Source: Methanosarcina baikalica (GTDB lineage: Archaea; Halobacteriota; Methanosarcinia; Methanosarcinales; Methanosarcinaceae). Taken from it: a stretch of DNA of 18,185 nt. The notes beneath the pieces are model-generated. The model did no database searches. It saw only the letters and a list, made by a program, of their open reading frames with translations, and was not told where the DNA came from. The stretch is taken from NCBI RefSeq assembly GCF_031461075.1, contig NZ_JAVKPK010000071.1, positions 1-18,185 on the forward strand. Direction: 5' to 3'. The translations under genes were made by a program, and so were the position numbers. Position 1 is the first letter of the stretch. Each line of letters begins with the position of its first letter. Positions 7,667 to 14,124 of the stretch are shown one piece after another.

Positions 7667-7951
7667 TTATTCGATTTTTTCGATTTTTTCTTTCTTGACA
7701 AAGGGCTTGCTGATTTTCTCAGGCATCCAGGCAGGCCTGTTTTTGGGGGCTGCGACAAGTTCCTTCCATGCCTTGAAAACGTGCACCTTCTTTGTCCCGC
7801 GTTCTCTGAGGCGGATAATATCCGGCTTGGGTTTAGTCCCGTCACCCCGGTTTGCAGCTTTCAGCGCAGCCTGACGAGGCTGTTTTCCAGTGAAGACACC
7901 GTGCTCATTGCCTTCTTCGTCTCGTAAAACAAAATTTCTTGTGTTGGACAT
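7667..7951 (-). CDS. Non-histone chromosomal protein MC1
   Basis: MC1 is the abundant small chromatin protein of Methanosarcina and relatives; it binds DNA as a monomer and bends it sharply. The 94-residue product (93 after Met removal, the family size) begins SNTRNFVLRDEEGNEHGVF, runs through the conserved KQPRQAALKAANRG, RLRERGTKKVHVFKAW and KNRPAWMPEK segments, and ends in a Lys/Glu tail. The frame is open 11 codons further up, but the ATG at 7951 is preceded by GAGGTGA at the right spacing and matches where the family starts. A strong TATA box (8001-8008) gives a leader of about 27 nt, as expected for a highly expressed gene. Nine-base tandem duplications lie on both sides of the stop codon. 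Confidence 0.95.
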   Translation of the reverse strand: MSNTRNFVLRDEEGNEHGVFTGKQPRQAALKAANRGDGTKPKPDIIRLRERGTKKVHVFKAWKELVAAPKNRPAWMPEKISKPFVKKEKIEKIE

Positions 7952-8357
7952 AAAGGTCACCTCGCAAATTGTATTGCTAGACACTGATTAAGTTTTAAAG
8001 TATATAAAATCTTTCTTCAGGATGTTGCCTGTAGTTATTGGTTTATGCAAAATTCACCCCCATCTGTGAAGAGCTTATAAACTAAATTTTTCCATATTGT
8101 TGTCAAAATGGGAAATATTTAAATATTTATATCTTGTTAGGAGTGCAGTCCAAAATAGGTTTCAGGAAATGGATTTTGGGCACTTTTGAGATTTAGATTT
8201 TATTGTACTTTTGGAAAAGAACATGAAAGCACAAGCTTTACATGCTATAACTCCTTATGGTCATTATATTTTTCCAAATGGATATAATAAAATTACATAT
8301 TTGTCAAAAATTCTTTCTACAAATCAAACATTCATTTTTTCATGGATCTGGTTAATT
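7952..8357. other. Divergent MC1/mptA intergenic region
   Basis: The left end holds the MC1 promoter. For mptA, three AT-rich boxes are possible: TTTAAATATTTATAT (about 8117-8131), TTATATTTTT (about 8264-8273) and ATATAATAAAAT (about 8282-8293). These would give leaders of about 200, 60 or 45 nt. The mptA frame is open back to 8211, but the residues it would add (Phe, Tyr, Ile and Trp rich) do not look like part of the enzyme. I see no separate gene. Confidence 0.5.
8001..8008 (-). promoter_or_regulatory. MC1 promoter TATA box
   Basis: On the minus strand this reads TTTATATA, a perfect archaeal box A, preceded by a purine-rich BRE-like AAAGAT. The predicted start near 7978 leaves a short leader containing the GAGGTGA ribosome site. 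Confidence 0.65.
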
Positions 8358-9317
8358 ATGGAACATTGTACTTTCAACCTCCCGGACGTCCAGGCCAGCA
8401 AACCAAGCATAGCTATCAACCTTACCCGCGTTGGGGTAACAAATATGAAGAAACTGGTTGAGATAAAACGTAAAGACAAACGTCCTATCGTACTGATTTC
8501 AACGTTTGACGTTTTTGTTGACCTACCCTCCGACCGGAAGGGAGCAAACCTCTCAAGGAACTTCGAAGCTGTAGACGAGGTGCTGGAAAAGGTGCTCAGT
8601 ACACCTGTATACGAAATTGAGCAACTTTGCAGTGATATTGCACATAACCTTCTTGGTAGGCATGAATATGCTAACAAGGCCGAAGTTCGGATGAAAAGCG
8701 AATATATGATCAGACGTGAGTCCCCAGCAACAGGGATCAAATGCCAGGAAGTCGTGAATATCTTTGCTGAAGCATCTGCTGTAAGGGGACATGGCGACGA
8801 TAACTATTTTGATGTAAAGAAATTGATAGGTGCCGAAGTTGTAGGAATGACAGCTTGTCCCTGCGCTCAGGAGATTATGAGAGATAAAGCTGCAAATGAG
8901 CTCTCAGATCTTGGAGTTGACAGAGACACGATCATAAAATTCCTGGAAAAGGTTCCCATGGCTACCCATAACCAGCGCGGGAAGGGTATTATCTCAATCA
9001 AGGTAGCACACGACTTCGATGTTTCCCTTGAGAATATTATCAATATTATTGAGCACTCCATGAGTTCCAGCGTTTATGAGGTCCTGAAACGCTCAGACGA
9101 AAAAGTAGTTGTAGAAACTGCGCATATGAACCCGAAATTCGTGGAAGACTGCGTAAGAACTATGGCAGACAATATAGTAAAAGAGTTTCCGAATCTTCCT
9201 GATAATGCAGTAATCACCATCAAACAGACCAATGAGGAAAGTATTCACAGACACAATGCTTTTGCCGAAAGGGTTGCCCTTATGGGAGATCTCAGGATGG
9301 AAATTAATCAAAGTTAA
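8358..9317 (+). CDS. mptA: GTP cyclohydrolase MptA (type IV)
   Basis: This Fe(II)-dependent enzyme opens GTP to 7,8-dihydroneopterin 2',3'-cyclic phosphate, the first step toward the pterin of tetrahydromethanopterin/tetrahydrosarcinapterin, the C1 carrier of methanogenesis. The 319-residue product is of the FolE2-related class. I see ACPC (C167, C169), THNQRGKG (H204), IEHSMSSSVYE (E232) and VETAHMNPKFVED (E253), which correspond to metal and active-site positions in bacterial FolE2. HNLLGRHEYA lies at 96-105. I chose the ATG at 8358 because the family starts there (MEHCTFNLPDV); upstream residues are unrelated. There is no strong ribosome site. The gene stands alone, divergent from MC1 and followed by a T-rich terminator. 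Confidence 0.94.
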   Translation: MEHCTFNLPDVQASKPSIAINLTRVGVTNMKKLVEIKRKDKRPIVLISTFDVFVDLPSDRKGANLSRNFEAVDEVLEKVLSTPVYEIEQLCSDIAHNLLGRHEYANKAEVRMKSEYMIRRESPATGIKCQEVVNIFAEASAVRGHGDDNYFDVKKLIGAEVVGMTACPCAQEIMRDKAANELSDLGVDRDTIIKFLEKVPMATHNQRGKGIISIKVAHDFDVSLENIINIIEHSMSSSVYEVLKRSDEKVVVETAHMNPKFVEDCVRTMADNIVKEFPNLPDNAVITIKQTNEESIHRHNAFAERVALMGDLRMEINQS

Positions 9318-9331
9318 AGAGATAAATCAAT

Positions 9332-9345
9332 AGCTTTTTTATTTT
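9332..9345 (+). terminator. T-tract terminator after mptA
   Basis: CTTTTTTATTTT begins about 15 nt after the mptA stop with no strong hairpin before it, which is the usual form of an archaeal U-tract terminator. Confidence 0.5.
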
Positions 9346-9473
9346 ATGAACCTGGAAGTTTCTGAAAAAGCTCTGCTTGACGGAAACCTCTCAAAGGTTC
9401 AAGCCACACAAAACTTTATTAGAAGACCTGAATAAACTATAAGCAATTAGTTATAAGAAGGGACTTGCAGGGC

Positions 9474-9510
9474 CTATAAAATGCCAGCGTCCTGGAAGCC
9501 CTCGAGGTGA
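9474..9510 (+). promoter_or_regulatory. Promoter and ribosome site of the DUF2098 gene
   Basis: CTATAAAA at 9474-9481 is a TATA candidate and GAGGTGA at 9504-9510 is a strong ribosome site 4 nt before the ATG. If this box is used, the leader is only about 12 nt. A second box (TTATAAGA, about 9451) would give a leader of about 35 nt. Confidence 0.5.
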
Positions 9511-9514
9511 AAGC

Positions 9515-9841
9515 ATGGCTGATGCTGAAGGAGTCACCGCGGTAGGGCGGAACAAAAAAACCATTAAAGTGGGAGATGCTGTTAAGTACGTAAACAGCGA
9601 TACAGTCAGCCGCGTGACTGAGATCAAAAAGGACGAGCAGGGGAAAGTGTGGGTTCTGCTTGAAAGTACCGATCTTTGGTACAGGGAAGAGACCCTGGAA
9701 CCAACTGACATTAAACCTAAAGAAAAGAAAGAAGAAAGGAAACTCACTACAGAAGAACTGGAAGAAAGATTCAGGAAAGAGACCGAAACACTACAGGGTT
9801 TCGAGGTAGGAAAAGCTGGAGGTGGAGGAGCAGGAGGTTAA
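9515..9841 (+). CDS. DUF2098-type methanogen protein, function unknown
   Basis: A 108-residue cytosolic protein that I assign to the DUF2098 family of methanogens by its central region (about 18-68: KVGDAVKYVNSDTVSRVTEI then WVLLESTDLWYREETLEP). That spacing of short strands with a turn resembles a small SH3-like or KOW-like barrel, which would suit nucleic acid or protein binding; this is inference. The remaining third is charged (Lys/Glu rich) and likely helical, and the protein ends in a Gly/Ala-rich tail (GGGGAGG). A strong ribosome site supports the start. It is convergent with the marker 14 gene, and the two ends are 92 bp apart. No function is established that I know of. Confidence 0.8.
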   Translation: MADAEGVTAVGRNKKTIKVGDAVKYVNSDTVSRVTEIKKDEQGKVWVLLESTDLWYREETLEPTDIKPKEKKEERKLTTEELEERFRKETETLQGFEVGKAGGGGAGG

Positions 9842-9880
9842 TTTTCCTGCCTGAATTTTAATAACCATCTCTTTTAAGCT

Positions 9881-9890
9881 TTCCTTTTTT
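9881..9890 (+). terminator. T tract between convergent genes
   Basis: TTCCTTTTTT about 40 nt after the DUF2098 gene stop is a probable U-tract terminator for that gene. The opposite strand shows no equally clear signal for the marker 14 gene in the 92-bp spacer. Confidence 0.4.
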
Positions 9891-9933
9891 CCCATATTTC
9901 AAAAGATTTCCTGGAATTGTCAGTTTTTCAGGA

Positions 9934-11367
9934 TCATTTTTCCTGCAGTTTTATCCTTTGTGCAAGGATACATTTCCCACCGTGTCTGCCGCCAAGAGGA
10001 TTTTGTGGGGAGCCCAGGGAGTTCATGCAGCGTGCCATCACGGCTGCACCTCTTGCAAGTCCGTCATCTACAAAGACTACACGTTCGTCTATTCTCGGAG
10101 CAAGATTCATTTCTTCAAGGCACTTCAGAATCAGTTTGGGTTTGTTCCCTGTAATACCTGCCCTGCCGGTAATTCCGATAGTTGTATCTTCAAAAATAAG
10201 CCTTTCTTCTTTTGCGACCTTGATAAGCCTGCAGACAACACCTGCCATAACCTCATCAATGACCGCATACACAATCTGAAGTCCATAAGTTTTACAGATT
10301 TCCATACCTATAGCACTGAGTTTACCCATATCGGTACCGTTTTTTCCTACATCGCAACCTATAAGCGTTACACCTATCTGCTCAGCTGCATCCGGCCTTA
10401 CAGGCACGCTTCCGTACCTCTTTCTGTCCTTTGGAACCTTTTCTATAATAATGAGTTCATGAATACGCCTTGCATACTCCTCAATCGCTTTAGCCTTCAT
10501 CTTCAAGGTAAGGAAGGAAGGCGGTTTCTGTTTCTCAAAGACTTCGAGAGCAGTTCCTACTTTTGAATCCACTATTTTCGAACCCCGGATAATAGCATCA
10601 GGAATTGCTCCGGCATAGCCGCAAAAGTTTCCCACTGTTTTTGCATAAGGCTGATCTGAATTTGTGATCCTGCCATCAAGGGTTGTCCCGAAGTCAATTG
10701 AAATGCAGGGATTTCTGAAATCAACATCTGTAAGTTTGGCGGCTTCCTTAATTCCGGCTGTTGCAAGCTCCCCTTCCATTTCGTTTGCAACGATTTCAAC
10801 ACCAGTTGAACCTATAGGGGGCAACACTCCGGCTACAGCCCCATCAAAGATTACTTTTTCCAGTTTACTGTATTTCTGGAACTTTTTAGAGATATTTGAA
10901 ATAGACATCGGGGGGGTCATATTCTTTGGAGGAACACCTGCCATAAGGCAGCCGTCTGCCAGAGCTTTGATGAATTCACCCACCTCTTCAGGAGAATCGA
11001 ATCCTGCAACAACACCAGTGGAGCGTACCACAAAATTCAGATCAGTTTTTACATCCAGACTCGCTCTTTCCAGTGATTCGGTAAGCGTGCTACGCACCAG
11101 CTCCGCAACGGCCTCACGGGTAAGTTCCACACCTGTAAGCGTTTTTCCGAATACGGTTTCTTCAGGTCTCGGAGGACGGACATCTCTGGTCATCCGTACG
11201 ACCTTATTTATGATATGGGTCCTGCCAGTATCCATATTGGTAGCCGTAAGGATGGATTTGGTTGTGGTATTTCCAACCTCTAAGGAAGCCACGATAAAGA
11301 AGGGTTTGGACTTAAGGTCAATCAAACGAACTTGAGGGGATTCTGTGATTCTTGGTTTTAGAGCCAT
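9934..11367 (-). CDS. Methanogenesis marker protein 14 (ASKHA-like)
   Basis: I assign this 477-residue protein to methanogenesis marker 14, a family known essentially only from methanogens and without an established reaction. Its motifs resemble the sugar kinase/actin/Hsp70 (ASKHA) ATPase fold: two phosphate loops, EVGNTTTKS (30-38) and CISIDFGTTLDGR (221-233), and a glycine-rich GITGRAGITGNKP (398-410). An adenosine-type end VDDGLARGAAVMARC (433-447) follows. ASKHA ATPases of this kind include reactivating factors for corrinoid and radical enzymes, so a role in activating or repairing a methanogenesis enzyme is a reasonable inference, not a fact. There is no signal peptide or membrane segment. 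AGGAAG before the ATG supports the start, and a TATA-like TTTAAA at 11405-11410 would give a short leader. Confidence 0.85.
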   Translation of the reverse strand: MALKPRITESPQVRLIDLKSKPFFIVASLEVGNTTTKSILTATNMDTGRTHIINKVVRMTRDVRPPRPEETVFGKTLTGVELTREAVAELVRSTLTESLERASLDVKTDLNFVVRSTGVVAGFDSPEEVGEFIKALADGCLMAGVPPKNMTPPMSISNISKKFQKYSKLEKVIFDGAVAGVLPPIGSTGVEIVANEMEGELATAGIKEAAKLTDVDFRNPCISIDFGTTLDGRITNSDQPYAKTVGNFCGYAGAIPDAIIRGSKIVDSKVGTALEVFEKQKPPSFLTLKMKAKAIEEYARRIHELIIIEKVPKDRKRYGSVPVRPDAAEQIGVTLIGCDVGKNGTDMGKLSAIGMEICKTYGLQIVYAVIDEVMAGVVCRLIKVAKEERLIFEDTTIGITGRAGITGNKPKLILKCLEEMNLAPRIDERVVFVDDGLARGAAVMARCMNSLGSPQNPLGGRHGGKCILAQRIKLQEK

Positions 11368-11404
11368 TTTTAATTTCTTCCTGTGAGCCTGTACATGAAT
11401 GCAA

Positions 11405-11410
11405 TTTAAA
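11405..11410 (-). promoter_or_regulatory. TATA-like box of the marker 14 gene
   Basis: On the minus strand CTTTAAATT lies about 26 nt before a start point near 11382, leaving a leader of about 15 nt that includes the AGGAAG ribosome site (11374-11379). Confidence 0.4.
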
Positions 11411-11435
11411 GAGGGATTACTTTGAAAGCTTATTC

Positions 11436-11498
11436 GAAGACAATTAAGGCGTATTTGAAGCTTATTAAGACTGAACTGAAGTCAATTAGAACAAATCG
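11436..11498. repeat. Degenerate 21-bp direct repeats
   Basis: GAAG followed by an ATT or AATTA core recurs at 11436, 11457 and 11478, exactly 21 bp apart, with a weaker GAATC at 11498. A related GAAAGCTTATT lies at 11424. The frame contains stops, so this is not coding. A spacing of two helical turns would place each copy on the same DNA face, upstream of the marker 14 promoter. Confidence 0.45.
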
Positions 11499-11733
11499 AA
11501 TCTAACACTTGGAGACAGCATGTGAGTATCAAAATACTTCTAGAGAAGCAATATCTCCGGAACTCTATGAGAACTCAAACAAAAATATAGTTTATTAAAA
11601 GATTAAAGAAAATATTCACCAAAGTCTATAATAACCTTTGCTAAAATATTCAAGCGGAAAATTCAGTGAGATTTCAACCTTATCTACATCTTTAATCTCA
11701 TCCTTATCTACGATGCTATTCCCGTTTAACCTG

Positions 11734-11799
11734 CTTTTAGTGCTTGTCTTTCAGTGCCTGCTTTTTAGTATTTGCCTTTTAGTCTGCCTTTTCGTTCAC
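11734..11799. repeat. Pyrimidine-rich degenerate tandem repeat
   Basis: Five units of 12-15 bp begin at 11734, 11748, 11761, 11776 and 11788. Each reads roughly CTTTTAGTGCTTG, with AGT conserved in four units (CGT in the last) and pyrimidines elsewhere. No open frame uses it. Confidence 0.5.
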
Positions 11800-12210
11800 T
11801 TCACATACATTCTATGAAGAATATTTGGGACTTCAGAGAGCGATATTTTCAGATGAATCCCTAAACGTCCATAAGAATAAATTATAACACATAATAATAA
11901 AGAGCATAAATTTTAAATGGCACAACTATAAAAAAAAATATATTATAAACACTTAATGAATAATAATAATAATCAATAATTCTTTAAGGCTGGCACTAAA
12001 TTCATCTCGGGAATGAAGTACCTGGCAAAATCCGGACGTTTTCACGTAAACCTGTAGCGAAGACCTTTAAAATGCAAACAAAAGTTCGATGTGCTGGAAA
12101 AAAGTGTAATCCAGCTCAACCGAAGCCTTAGTGAAAAGAAAAAATATCCTTTGGAAAACTGAAAAAGTCCAGATGTACGATCTCTGCAGGAGAGAAAGCA
12201 TAATACTGCC

Positions 12211-12313
12211 CATAAATTAGTCCTCTTGAGTGAGCGAAGCGAGTGAAAAGGACCCCGGGCTCCCGAAGCGGAACTCGGGAAGGACAGCGTACTCCCGAGG
12301 CGCAATTCAAGAG
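12211..12313 (+). repeat. Dispersed structured repeat, short form
   Basis: This is the second copy of the element at 6404-6513, without the 47-nt insertion. It begins CATAAATTAGTCCTCTTGAG, contains a purine run with a GAGCGAAGCGAG core, then AAGGACCCCGGGCT. Outer arms CTCTTGA (12223-12229) and TCAAGAG (12307-12313) pair perfectly. Inside, TCGGGA (12275-12280) can pair either with the upstream TCCCGA (12261-12266) or with the downstream TCCCGA (12293-12298), giving two mutually exclusive hairpins. The element ends three bases before the TATA box of gatCAB. Confidence 0.7.
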
Positions 12314-12316
12314 ATG

Positions 12317-12327
12317 AATATATATTT
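12317..12327 (+). promoter_or_regulatory. gatCAB promoter TATA box
   Basis: AATATATATTT lies where transcription would start near 12347, leaving a leader of about 55 nt that ends in the GAGGA ribosome site (12392-12396), 6 nt before the gatC ATG. Confidence 0.55.
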
Positions 12328-12402
12328 ATTTCATTAACCTGTTTCTATTACTTAGCACCAATGGCATTCTATTCAGGACCATTCTATTTTTGAGGAACTT
12401 TC

Positions 12403-12684
12403 ATGATCACAAAAGAAGATGTAGAACACATCGGCTGGCTTGCTCGCATTGATATCAGCGAACAGGAAACAGTCGAATACATGGAAAAACTTAACTCAGT
12501 ATTGGGATACTTCGGACAGCTTGATGAATTGCCGACCGGAGATATAGCTCCCACTTATCATGTGGCTGAGATCTATAACGTGTTCAGGGAGGATGTGGTG
12601 GAAGAATGCCTTCCGCAGGAAACTGTTCTTGCAAACACCGAACACAAACAGGATGGGACTTTCAGAGTCCCGAAAATCGGCTGA
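12403..12684 (+). CDS. gatC: Asp/Glu-tRNA amidotransferase subunit C
   Basis: GatC is the small subunit that wraps around GatA and stabilises the GatCAB complex, which makes Asn-tRNA(Asn) and/or Gln-tRNA(Gln) by amidating mischarged tRNAs. At 93 residues it has the usual size. It opens with the family-typical ITKEDVEHIGWLARIDISEQE helix, followed by an LNSVLGYFGQLDEL helix, and ends FRVPKIG. It is first in an operon with gatA and gatB; its TGA overlaps the ribosome site of gatA. Archaea generally make Gln-tRNA with GatDE, so here GatCAB probably serves mainly Asn-tRNA formation; that is knowledge of the group, not visible in this window. Confidence 0.95.
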   Translation: MITKEDVEHIGWLARIDISEQETVEYMEKLNSVLGYFGQLDELPTGDIAPTYHVAEIYNVFREDVVEECLPQETVLANTEHKQDGTFRVPKIG

Positions 12685-12696
12685 GGAGGATTTATA

Positions 12697-14124
12697 ATGG
12701 CAAAGTGGATGAGTGTTGCACAGGTTAAAGAGAAAATTGAAGAAAACTCAGCCGAAGAGGTAACAGCTCGCTACCTCGAAGTTATAGAAAAGAGTAAAAT
12801 TAACGGCTATGTAACAGTTTCCGAAAAGTCCCTTGAACAGGCCAGAAAAATAGATGTCGAGGGGCACGAGGGCTCCCTGGCGGGCGTGCCAATTGCAATT
12901 AAGGATAATATTTCCGTAATCGGGCTGCCAACTAGCTGTGGCTCGAAAATTCTTGAGGGTTATGTTCCTCCATTCAATGCTCATGTTATCGAAAAGCTTC
13001 TTGCTGCAGGCGCAGTAATCCTGGGAAAGACCAACATGGATGAGTTTGCAATGGGTTCTTCGACTGAAACCAGCTATTTTGGACCTACTGCAAATCCCTG
13101 GGATCTTGAAAGAGTACCTGGCGGGTCTTCCGGTGGCAGTGCAGCAGTTGTTGCAGCAGGAGAAGCTCCTTTTGCTCTTGGTTCGGACACCGGGGGATCT
13201 GTACGCTGTCCTGCAGCTTTCTGCGGGGTTGTCGGGCTTAAACCAACGTATGGGGCAGTTTCAAGGTATGGAGTTATAGCTTACGCAAATTCCCTTGAAC
13301 AGGTCGGGCCTCTTGCAAACAATGTGGCAGATATTGCAGTTCTAATGGATGTTATCGCTGGCTACGACCGCAGGGACTCTACTTCGATTGACAGTAAAAC
13401 CGAATACCAGAAAGCCCTTGTAGATGATGTAAAAAACCTGAAAATCGGGATTCCGAAGGAGTTTTTCGGGGAAGGCATCCATCCAGATGTTGAAAGAGCA
13501 ATATGGAACGCCATACACAAATATGAAAACCTTGGAGCGACCTGGGAAGAAGTCTCGATGCCGAATATAAAGTATGCTCTTGCTTCTTATTATATAATTG
13601 CAATGAGTGAAGCATCCTCAAACCTGGCAAGGTTTGACGGAACCCGCTACGGATTTAGAGAAAGCGGCGAAAACTGGCATTCCATGGTTTCAAAGACCAG
13701 AGCTGAGGGTTTCGGGACAGAAGTGAAGAGAAGAATTCTCCTCGGGACCTATGCCCTTTCGGCAGGATATCACGACAAGTATTATTTAAAAGCCTTGAAG
13801 GTCAGAACTCTTGTGAAGCAGGACTTTGATAATGCTCTTTCGAAAGTTGACCTGCTTATGGCTCCGACTATGCCGAACCCTGCTTTTAAGATAGGGGAAA
13901 AAATTGAAGACCCACTTACTCTCTACCTCTCGGACGTGAATACCTGCCCGATAAATCTTGCAGGCGTGCCCTCAATTTCAATGCCTTGCGGCTTCACTGA
14001 CGGTCTTCCGATAGGGCTTCAGATAATGGGCAAACCCTTTGATGAGCCGACTGTCCTGCGTGCAGCCTACACTTTCGAGCAGAATACCGATTACCATACA
14101 AAAAGGCCTCCGGAGGTGGCGTAA
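12697..14124 (+). CDS. gatA: Asp/Glu-tRNA amidotransferase subunit A (amidase)
   Basis: GatA hydrolyses glutamine (or asparagine) and supplies the ammonia that GatB uses on the tRNA-bound Asp or Glu. It is an amidase-signature enzyme of 475 residues. The Ser-cisSer-Lys triad is readable as K69 (IAIKDN), S144 (GGSSGGS) and S168 (DTGGSVR), with the same spacing as in Staphylococcus GatA. The family C-terminal region (INLAGVPSISMPCGF, about 418-432, and LPIGLQIMGKPFDE) is intact. An AGGAGGA ribosome site overlapping the gatC stop supports the start at 12697. Its TAA is immediately followed by the gatB ATG. Confidence 0.97.
   Translation: MAKWMSVAQVKEKIEENSAEEVTARYLEVIEKSKINGYVTVSEKSLEQARKIDVEGHEGSLAGVPIAIKDNISVIGLPTSCGSKILEGYVPPFNAHVIEKLLAAGAVILGKTNMDEFAMGSSTETSYFGPTANPWDLERVPGGSSGGSAAVVAAGEAPFALGSDTGGSVRCPAAFCGVVGLKPTYGAVSRYGVIAYANSLEQVGPLANNVADIAVLMDVIAGYDRRDSTSIDSKTEYQKALVDDVKNLKIGIPKEFFGEGIHPDVERAIWNAIHKYENLGATWEEVSMPNIKYALASYYIIAMSEASSNLARFDGTRYGFRESGENWHSMVSKTRAEGFGTEVKRRILLGTYALSAGYHDKYYLKALKVRTLVKQDFDNALSKVDLLMAPTMPNPAFKIGEKIEDPLTLYLSDVNTCPINLAGVPSISMPCGFTDGLPIGLQIMGKPFDEPTVLRAAYTFEQNTDYHTKRPPEVA

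Larger units (their letters stand above)
11368..12402. other. Divergent 1-kb intergenic region, marker 14 to gatC
   Basis: From left to right: the marker 14 promoter, a degenerate 21-bp direct repeat (11436-11498), and a repeated CCTTATCTAC word (11678 and 11702). These are followed by a pyrimidine-rich tandem repeat (11734-11799), a very AT-rich stretch with an AAT microsatellite (about 11956-11972), the dispersed repeat (12211-12313) and the gat promoter. A 34-codon open stretch after a TAG at about 12055-12057 (ending TGA near 12160, containing FDVLEKSVIQLNRSLSEKKK) reads like protein but has no start. It may be a gene remnant. Confidence 0.6.

Noticed and set aside
7952..7984. Eleven-codon extension of MC1
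   Set aside because: The ribosome site GAGGTGA lies inside it, and the family starts at the downstream ATG.
8211..8357. In-frame N-terminal extension of MptA by 49 residues
   Set aside because: The added residues do not resemble the enzyme family, which begins at MEHCTFNLPDV, and the segment overlaps likely promoter boxes.
9344..9433. 29-codon frame after mptA (MNLEVSEKALLDGN...)
   Set aside because: It looks faintly protein-like but begins inside the mptA terminator T tract and has no ribosome site.
12042..12305. 87-codon minus-strand frame before gatC
   Set aside because: It is created largely by reading the dispersed repeat backwards; the composition is not protein-like and there are no start signals.
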